Positions 28,642-34,291 of a stretch of DNA of 34,291 nucleotides are shown here, in pieces. Every line of letters starts with the position of its first letter. Position 1 is the first letter of the stretch. Under the pieces are notes generated by a model. That model was not told the DNA's origin and did no database searches. It saw only the letters and a list, made by a program, of their open reading frames with translations. Origin of the DNA: a virus; IMG/VR virus record IMGVR_UViG_3300036945_000124, positions 1 to 34,291 of that record. The stretch is one strand, 5' to 3'. The position numbers and the translations under genes were made by a program.

Positions 28642-29613
28642 TTATAAAAATGATTCAAATATTTTTGCAGCATCACGGACTTTGCCCGATTGTTTTAGCT
28701 GCGCTTGTTGTCGTTTAACTTGGTCAGATGTGACAGGCTTAACGCTGTTGCCACTCTTAATAGTCTTTGTAGCTTCGTTAACTCGTTTGTTAACGTCAGG
28801 CTTAGATTTCTGTAATTTGTCGTATAACATTGCCTTATGCAACGCTAATACTTGACGAGAATCACGAACCATTGATAACTCTTGATCTGAGAAGCCAATG
28901 TCTTTAGCGAATGAACGCAAGTCAGACCTTAACTTTTCACCCTTAACTGGATCGCTATATTCTGGTAGCACTTCAGCTAATTTCGCAGCTTGTTGAGCGA
29001 TGTAACCTTGCAATGCTTGCTGTTGTTCCGCTTGTTGCTGTTCTGCAATGCGATAACGTTCAGCTTGAATTGCTTGTAACTGCTCTTTCTGTTGCGATAA
29101 CTCTGCTACCTTTACTGCGTACCCAATAGGATCAGATTCTTTGAGATATTCTAAGTTCTCACTTTGCTCTGGACTAGACAGCAACTGTTCCATTGCTTGC
29201 AACCTCTCGGCATAGGCATCTCGTAATTGCCTTGCTTGGTCTATAGCTACAGATTCGGCTTCTAAAGCCTTACGCTGTTCTGCTACTTGTTGCGTTTTCT
29301 TAGTGTAGTCTGCGCCTTGTTGTGCAAGTGTTTTGAGTTCAGTTAAGGTTAATTCTTTCTCTTCACCAGCAACTTTGACCGAGTATGTCGGTTCGTCATC
29401 TGGTTCGGATTCAGATTCCTGCTCTGGCTCTTCATCTTGCCAATCTTCATCGCTGCCTTCACTAACTTGTAATTCCTCTTCTGGCTGTTCTGTCTGTGCT
29501 TCAGCTTGCCCTTCGGGTGCTTCTGCTGCATCCATTAAACCTAAGAAAGAATTTGCTGCTTCTTGTACAGTACCTGTACTCTCACTCCCAGATGGGTTGG
29601 TGATTTCACTCAT
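28642..29613 (-). CDS. Scaffolding protein
   Basis: This 323-aa protein is acidic at the N-terminus (EEELQVSEGSDEDWQDEEPE) and has long Gln/Glu-rich coiled coils (QLQAIQAERYRIAEQQQAEQ). The basic C-terminal helix (VKRQQAQLKQSGKVRDAAKI) could bind the capsid protein. This layout is standard for podovirus scaffolds. It directs procapsid assembly and leaves before DNA packaging. GGAG lies 7 nt upstream. Confidence 0.87.
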   Translation of the reverse strand: MSEITNPSGSESTGTVQEAANSFLGLMDAAEAPEGQAEAQTEQPEEELQVSEGSDEDWQDEEPEQESESEPDDEPTYSVKVAGEEKELTLTELKTLAQQGADYTKKTQQVAEQRKALEAESVAIDQARQLRDAYAERLQAMEQLLSSPEQSENLEYLKESDPIGYAVKVAELSQQKEQLQAIQAERYRIAEQQQAEQQQALQGYIAQQAAKLAEVLPEYSDPVKGEKLRSDLRSFAKDIGFSDQELSMVRDSRQVLALHKAMLYDKLQKSKPDVNKRVNEATKTIKSGNSVKPVTSDQVKRQQAQLKQSGKVRDAAKIFESFL

Positions 29614-29645
29614 TTTACTACTCCTAAATTAGCCTTACGGCAAAA

Positions 29646-29876
29646 TCAAAATATCTTCCAACGCTTCTCGTTAATCTTGCGCTGGTCTGCAATGGATACA
29701 ATGTGGTTATATACGTCTTGTATCGCATTTAATTTTGTATATGCTGCTTCACGTTCTTGGATGTCATGCTCATTAGAGTTGACAATTCTATTTACTTGCA
29801 CTTGCCTTAAATCTTTAAATACTTCTAGGAACTTTTCATCTAGTAGTAAGTTATTTGCCCACTCAGAGAATGTCAT
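29646..29876 (-). CDS. Small helical hypothetical protein, 76 aa
   Basis: This charged helical protein begins MTFSEWANNLLLDEKFLEVF and ends INEKRWKIF. It lies between portal and scaffold and overlaps its upstream neighbour by one base (TAATG). Proteins of this size at this place are common in podoviruses, but the function is unknown. Confidence 0.7.
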   Translation of the reverse strand: MTFSEWANNLLLDEKFLEVFKDLRQVQVNRIVNSNEHDIQEREAAYTKLNAIQDVYNHIVSIADQRKINEKRWKIF

Positions 29877-30262
29877 TACATGAACCTTCCTGCGCCACTT
29901 GATGCTTGACCTGTTGCGCCTTGTGAGCCTAACAAGCCAGCACCGCCTTCCATTGCACCGCCTTGTGAGCCTTGCATTGCGCCTTGTAGCATAGGGAATA
30001 ATGATTCTAGTGATGTGTTAGCGTATTCGTATGGTGCAGCTTGCTGTAATGCTGGGCTAGATTGACCAAAGTTGTTTAGATATGTTCGCTCTCCACCACG
30101 ACCAAACATAGATTGAATTATATTTAATCCACCATTTAATGGACTTCCATTAGGAGATCCAGAAAATGCAAATTGATTTTGTGGTGCCTGAGTATAGTAT
30201 TGCCCCATCTCTGGATCGTAATATACTTGAGATGGTTGTTGACCTTGTGCTTGACTACCCAT
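29876..30262 (-). CDS. Gly/Gln-rich virion-region protein, 128 aa
   Basis: This low-complexity protein (MGSQAQGQQPSQVYYDPEMG, later GGAMEGGAGLLGSQGATGQA) is rich in Gly, Gln, Ser and Tyr, with no predicted folded core beyond a short SLESLFPMLQGAMQ segment. It lies 2 nt after the portal gene. It could be a flexible head or portal accessory. No family is recognised. Confidence 0.65.
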   Translation of the reverse strand: MGSQAQGQQPSQVYYDPEMGQYYTQAPQNQFAFSGSPNGSPLNGGLNIIQSMFGRGGERTYLNNFGQSSPALQQAAPYEYANTSLESLFPMLQGAMQGSQGGAMEGGAGLLGSQGATGQASSGAGRFM

Positions 30263-30264
30263 AA

Positions 30265-32343
30265 CTATCCCCTTGCTATTTCTTGTAATGAACCAATTGC
30301 CTTCATCACGGCATCTAATTGTGTTGACTGCATCTCTTGGCTTGATACTTCTTGTTTAAGCTGTAATTCTAAGCCTTGCAACGCTAACTTAGCTTCTGCG
30401 ATGCGATTATCTGCTGCATCTTTAGCTGATTTTTGCGCTAACTCTAAGTTCTGACGTTCGGCTTCCAAGCCCATCTTCTGACGATCCAAGTCATTCTTGG
30501 CTGCATCTGCTTGTGCTTTGAGTTCTGCTTTAGCTTTCTCAACTTCAGCGTACATTTTGGCTGCTTCGCTAGTAGGATCAACTGGTGGCTGTGATGCCTG
30601 TTGCATAATTTGCTGTTCTACTTCTGGTGTAATCTCATTGATGAACGCAGTCGTGTCCTTGAAGCCAGCCATCTCAATCATACGACCAAGTGTGCTGCGA
30701 TATTGCGTTACTGATACCAATGGATTGTTAGCCCCATACTTGCCGATAATCTCTTCTTGCTTCGCTAGAATCATTTGTAGCATAGCAATCTGTTCTTGAC
30801 GATTTCCGTTGCCTAAACCTACGTTAATTGATACATCATACTCAGTATCCCACTCACGAGGATCAAACGTCACCCATTTGCCACGCAAACGAATCGTACG
30901 CTCTTTTTCTTGGTACTTGCATAGTAGGTGTAGGATGCCCCTAAATAATGACTTAACGCCTGTTTCTGCAAAGATACGAGCGATTAACTCTAGCTTGCCT
31001 TCAGATTGTCTAGTCATCGCTGCTACCGCTGTAGCTGATACGTTCTGCAAGATGTTAGGATCAAGACCTTGCTGCATATCTGACACGCCTGTACGCTTCG
31101 CTAGTACACCATCCAAGTATTCAAACATTGGGAACGATTGATTTGCAGTTGACTGTACTGTCAATGGCACGATAGCGTTAGCGTTCTTAACTCGCACTAC
31201 ACCGCCAGCAGTTGACGTTAGCAAGTCATCTAGGTTTACCTGACCTTCTACGGCAGCAACACGATAGTTGTTCGTTAGGTAAAGGTTGTTAAACATTTGG
31301 CGCAAGATTGTGGACTTTTCCAATTGGATGTCCATCGTGCGATCAGCTAGTGATTGACCAAAGAATAAATGTGGAATAGGAATCGGGCAGATTGAATGGA
31401 ACGGAACATAATCGCAGTCCTCGTTAGATAGAATCTGCTGACCTGCAATGATAACCTTGCGTAACTCTGGAATACCCTTGCCAATAATGTCTGCCTTGAT
31501 GTAGCACTCAAATACCTCTACATCGTCTGTTAGTGCGTAATCTGGTAACTCATCTCGTTGGTAACGTGCCAATCGCTCTGGGCTGTACTCTAGCCTGTCA
31601 CCCGCTGGGATCTGATCTACGACTGACTGTTCAAAGCCCATCGCAATCAAGTCACCACGACTAATCATACGTCTGTGGGCAACAAAGTCTGCACCCTCAA
31701 TGCTGTTAGATGTCTTGCTGATTAAGAACTCTTCTGGTGGTACGTTCTCAATGACGATACGGCTCTTGTCTTTAGTACGCTGAATCGTAACGCTGTGGTT
31801 GTTGTATGTCATGCCATCAGCACCAATGATTACATCAGTATTTTGCTTGACAATCTCAAAATCACCGCCCATCAAGAGCATGGTCATCTCGTCATCACTT
31901 AGGTTTTCGTACTTCTCCTTAGTGACATCTTTCTTCTCTTCCCAGTAGGCTTTAACAATGCCGACCTTCTGGAGTAAGGCATCCTTGAACCAGTTATGCA
32001 GGATCAAGAATCCATCGTTGTCTTTATAGAATACCCAGTTAGCCATGTCAGATGCCTGTTCTGCGAACGGCTCATCACCATCCTTGACAGGCTCAAACTG
32101 TACTGCATCCTCGTTCGCTGTAAATACACGAATTAATTGTGGTAGCGCACCATCTACGGCTTCTGCTACTTCAGATGTAACTACTTGGCTTGATCCTTCT
32201 ACCTCATTGCCGTATGGCTTGCGTAGGTAGTAGTCCATTGCTTCTGCACGTTGAGCAACTGTTTCAGTTTCAAGGTAGCCGATAGCATTATCTATCTGCG
32301 TGATACAAGCATTTAGTAATTCATCTTCTGTCATTTTACTCAT
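30265..32343 (-). CDS. Portal protein, P22-like
   Basis: This 692-aa protein starts at 32343 by TGATG overlap with the large terminase stop. Features are NEVEGSSQVVTSEVAEAVDG, NWVFYKDNDGFLILHNWFKD, ENVPPEEFLISKTSNSIEGA and a long C-terminal helical barrel region rich in Ala, Glu and Gln (AAKMYAEVEKAKAELKAQAD). Length and order match P22-type portals with a barrel extension. It forms the dodecamer through which DNA enters and leaves the head. Confidence 0.92.
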   Translation of the reverse strand: MSKMTEDELLNACITQIDNAIGYLETETVAQRAEAMDYYLRKPYGNEVEGSSQVVTSEVAEAVDGALPQLIRVFTANEDAVQFEPVKDGDEPFAEQASDMANWVFYKDNDGFLILHNWFKDALLQKVGIVKAYWEEKKDVTKEKYENLSDDEMTMLLMGGDFEIVKQNTDVIIGADGMTYNNHSVTIQRTKDKSRIVIENVPPEEFLISKTSNSIEGADFVAHRRMISRGDLIAMGFEQSVVDQIPAGDRLEYSPERLARYQRDELPDYALTDDVEVFECYIKADIIGKGIPELRKVIIAGQQILSNEDCDYVPFHSICPIPIPHLFFGQSLADRTMDIQLEKSTILRQMFNNLYLTNNYRVAAVEGQVNLDDLLTSTAGGVVRVKNANAIVPLTVQSTANQSFPMFEYLDGVLAKRTGVSDMQQGLDPNILQNVSATAVAAMTRQSEGKLELIARIFAETGVKSLFRGILHLLCKYQEKERTIRLRGKWVTFDPREWDTEYDVSINVGLGNGNRQEQIAMLQMILAKQEEIIGKYGANNPLVSVTQYRSTLGRMIEMAGFKDTTAFINEITPEVEQQIMQQASQPPVDPTSEAAKMYAEVEKAKAELKAQADAAKNDLDRQKMGLEAERQNLELAQKSAKDAADNRIAEAKLALQGLELQLKQEVSSQEMQSTQLDAVMKAIGSLQEIARG

Positions 32344-33605
32344 CAGACCACCCAACTATTATTAATGTTTAACGGCTTAGACCAAGTTGCATCTACTTCG
32401 TTTAATCCTATTGCTAAGTACCTAAAACTGTCGGCATAGTGCGATGCCCAATCATGTAATGGTGTGTCAAAGAATACGTTACGCTTCTCATCAAACACCC
32501 TGCGATAGTTCCGTAATGCTGACAGACCTTGCTTCGTGTTCTCTGCATCAAACCAGCATCTAGGCAATAACCTTCTGACTGCTTGTATTCCATCAGCTAC
32601 TGATAGGCTTGGTGCAATTGACACCTCTAAGCCAGCTTCCATCAGTACCTCTTGTCTGCTCTTGCCTGTTGACATCTCTCTTACTCTAACGTCATGTGGC
32701 AATATGTGCTGTGCTTTGTCGTAGCCTTTATCTCTCAGCCAGCTTACATAGTAATCTAATCCGACACCATGATTCTCAGTAGCATCTATTAACTGTATCT
32801 CTTTGCCGACTATTTGCGCAACCCAGATACAAGTAGAATCGCTAACACCCAAATCCCAGCTACATACAATTTTAGCGAGAGGATCATGAGGAATCTTTGT
32901 AACTCTGTTTTGCTCATCAGCTTCATTCAGTAGCGTACCATAGTAAGCACCCTCAACTGGTGCATCAAACGAACACTCAAACTCTTGTCTGAACTTGTCC
33001 TCGCCCATCTCGGCTTTAGCATCCGCCAACTCTTTAGAATCTAGGATGCCTGTTTCACTTGCCTTAAACTCTAGGAACTTCCAACCATCTGCCTTTAACG
33101 CACGTTCTTTAAAGTCTGCAAAGTGGTTGTTGCCCTTTGGTGTACCAATAAACAAACACCAGCCTTTTCTGTCTGCTAGTGCTGGTCTTAAAATCTCGTT
33201 CCATATCTTAGGGTTCTGATCGCCAATCTCGTCTAGGCAGACACCATCAAAGTATTGACCTCGCAAGCTATCGCCATTCTCTGAACCATATAAGCTGATT
33301 CGCCTACCAAGAAAGTCAACACGCAACTCAGCGATGTTTACCTTTGCACCCAATGGTCTTGTGTACTCAACCAAGTAATCAAACGCTACACGCTTTGCCT
33401 GTGCATACGTTGGTGCTATATAAGCGTATCTTGGATCTTTCTGTTCATTATTCAATGCTGCATTAATTAGATGTAGGATAGCTGATACAGTCTTACCCAT
33501 ACGTCTATGTGCAACAACTACAGTAAATCTGTTTTTGTTTACTGCGTGATGTATCTCCAACTGTGGCGGTCTTGGTCTATAACCAAGATCTGGCGCATCA
33601 GTCAT
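32343..33605 (-). CDS. terL: Terminase large subunit
   Basis: This 420-aa packaging motor has an ATPase domain with Walker A AHRRMGKT (residues 32-39), Walker B VCLDEIGD (Asp125, Glu126) and FIGTPKGN (about 152-159). The nuclease domain has CSWDLGVSDS with Asp251. The start at 33605 overlaps the small terminase stop by 8 nt; a GTG at 33614 is an alternative. It cuts concatemers and pumps DNA through the portal. Confidence 0.95.
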   Translation of the reverse strand: MTDAPDLGYRPRPPQLEIHHAVNKNRFTVVVAHRRMGKTVSAILHLINAALNNEQKDPRYAYIAPTYAQAKRVAFDYLVEYTRPLGAKVNIAELRVDFLGRRISLYGSENGDSLRGQYFDGVCLDEIGDQNPKIWNEILRPALADRKGWCLFIGTPKGNNHFADFKERALKADGWKFLEFKASETGILDSKELADAKAEMGEDKFRQEFECSFDAPVEGAYYGTLLNEADEQNRVTKIPHDPLAKIVCSWDLGVSDSTCIWVAQIVGKEIQLIDATENHGVGLDYYVSWLRDKGYDKAQHILPHDVRVREMSTGKSRQEVLMEAGLEVSIAPSLSVADGIQAVRRLLPRCWFDAENTKQGLSALRNYRRVFDEKRNVFFDTPLHDWASHYADSFRYLAIGLNEVDATWSKPLNINNSWVV

Positions 33606-33843
33606 TAGGCACACCCGTAATAACCTTTAACAATACTGGCGCATCTGCATCGCCTGTCATCTCTACAGCACTTAAGTCTGGAACTGACTTCTTGAGAAGT
33701 ATCTCAATGGCTTTCATTTGCTGTGACGTTAGTTCAAGCTGACCTAGCGCACATTCTGTTAGTCGTTCTACTAATATACCAGCGTTAATCTTATCTCGGA
33801 TTAGTTGCTGGTGTCTTGGATTTAGTTTTGCTGTAATGCTCAT
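33598..33843 (-). CDS. terS: Terminase small subunit
   Basis: This 81-aa helical protein has PRHQQLIRDKINAGILVERL, TECALGQLELTSQQMKAIEI and LLKKSVPDLSAVEMTGDADA, the short TerS type found before large terminases in small podoviruses. It would recognise the packaging site, possibly in the folded stretch at 311-473. It overlaps terL and follows a small 45-aa gene. Confidence 0.85.
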   Translation of the reverse strand: MSITAKLNPRHQQLIRDKINAGILVERLTECALGQLELTSQQMKAIEILLKKSVPDLSAVEMTGDADAPVLLKVITGVPND

Positions 33844-33881
33844 GATTTATCACTCCCGAAGGTTGGTGATCCTTGTGTGTG

Positions 33882-34019
33882 TTATTTCTTACCTTTTTGA
33901 TATGTAGCCATTGCTTTATCAATTGCTTGATCTGTTGTTGGTGCTTGTTTAGTAGGTTTGGCAGTATGAAATTTACCACCAGCCCATAGCTTATCCATCT
34001 TTTCTGCAATCTTGTCCAT
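33882..34019 (-). CDS. Small basic hypothetical protein, 45 aa
   Basis: The ATG at 34019 is one base after the upstream stop, so translation may be coupled. The peptide begins MDKIAEKMDKLWAGGKFHTA, continues with KPTKQAPTTDQAIDKAMATY and ends QKGKK. It is basic and polar. A 93-aa ORF in another frame over the same bases is a shadow. No family is recognised. Confidence 0.6.
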   Translation of the reverse strand: MDKIAEKMDKLWAGGKFHTAKPTKQAPTTDQAIDKAMATYQKGKK

Positions 34020-34020
34020 G

Positions 34021-34291
34021 TTACGCATCTTCGCTCTCCATCTCTGGCTGTTCGTATTCTTTCTCTTCCCATACGCTACACACTCGTGAGTTATGGCAGA
34101 TAAAGTCTAGCTTATGACAGTAACCACGCTGTGGCTGACCATCGTATAAGTCGTATTTGTTTAGTGGGATAGCTTCCATCGCTTCTAACATGGATGGAGT
34201 GTTCTCGTAGTATTCGCAGTTACCGCAACGTCTGCGTTTAGCTTCGTCTGGTGTGATGCGCCACATCTTTGCCATTTTTTGCCAAATGTCT
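34021..34291 (-). CDS. Cys-rich protein upstream of small terminase, 3' part (cut by window edge)
   Basis: This is the continuation of the gene that begins at 249 in circular terms. The part shown includes CGNCEYYENTPSML, then GYCHKLDFICHNSRVCSVWE, so at least five Cys and two His are arranged as one or two zinc sites, and an acidic end (EQPEMESEDA). Similar small Cys-rich proteins lie before the terminases in several podoviruses. The complete protein is 130 aa. It is a candidate zinc-binding packaging or late-regulation accessory. Confidence 0.8.
   Translation of the reverse strand, partial: DIWQKMAKMWRITPDEAKRRRCGNCEYYENTPSMLEAMEAIPLNKYDLYDGQPQRGYCHKLDFICHNSRVCSVWEEKEYEQPEMESEDA
34165..34291. 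repeat. Right copy of 127-bp exact terminal repeat
   Basis: This stretch is identical to bases 1-127. It shows that the contig closes to a circle of 34,164 bp, and features in it should be counted once. Confidence 0.93.

Noticed and set aside
33791-34072. 93-aa minus-strand ORF before the small terminase
   Set aside because: It overlaps the ends of better supported genes in another frame, and its Arg/His/Asn-rich sequence looks like a frame shadow.
1-34291. CRISPR array, integrase or lysogeny module
   Set aside because: No regular repeat-spacer pattern, no recombinase motif and no repressor/integrase pair was found; the phage appears strictly lytic by gene content.

Overview
The window is a complete, circularly assembled tailed-phage genome of the short-tailed (podovirus) type. 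Bases 1-127 are repeated exactly at 34165-34291, so the unique circle is 34,164 bp and one gene (130 aa) is cut by the window edge. The DNA is AT-rich. Gene content is a P22-like portal, a DUF5309/SU10-type major capsid protein, P22 gp10-like and adaptor-like neck proteins, short fibres, glycine-rich ejection proteins and a GH24 endolysin. This resembles the small podoviruses (about 34-40 kb) known from marine and freshwater bacterioplankton (pelagiphage HTVC010P and relatives); that placement is inference from gene content. I see no integrase, repressor module, tRNA, RNA polymerase, DNA polymerase or CRISPR array.

Layout: a minus-strand run starts at 6091 and continues through the circular junction to 11018. 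Its first part (6091-494) carries a DUF1064 nuclease-like protein, a replication-initiator-like protein, a Mom-like DNA modification protein, two small exported proteins, a NinB-like recombination protein, an HNH nuclease, a DUF3310 protein and many very small genes. After a folded non-coding stretch (311-473) comes the packaging and virion module: a Cys-rich protein over the junction, small and large terminase, portal, scaffold, capsid, adaptor, fibres, gp10-like protein, ejection proteins, then a membrane coiled-coil protein, holin, endolysin, a DEDD exonuclease and an HExxH protein. Three AT-rich HNH endonuclease genes sit among the structural genes. A plus-strand operon (6211-10994) carries a Sak/DUF1071-type single-strand annealing protein, SSB, two winged-helix-like proteins and a Dam-family adenine methyltransferase. 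The replication genes look like adapters to a host replisome rather than an independent machine.

The standout is a tiny minus-strand gene at 11018-11089, between the end of the late operon and the convergent plus operon. It encodes a 23-residue peptide that matches PqqA, the ribosomal precursor of the cofactor pyrroloquinoline quinone (PQQ), with the Glu15 and Tyr19 that PqqE cross-links, and it has its own ribosome binding site. No other pqq gene is present, so the phage would supply only the substrate to the host's PQQ-making enzymes. This suggests a PQQ-dependent host, plausibly a methylotroph such as a Methylophilaceae member using PQQ methanol dehydrogenase (inference). Other notable features are three multi-helix RNA-like elements (311-473, 5621-5704, 9125-9222), a series of membrane microproteins under 40 aa, a Dam plus Mom-like modification pair, and an endolysin with a P1-Lyz-like Glu-Cys-Thr active site.
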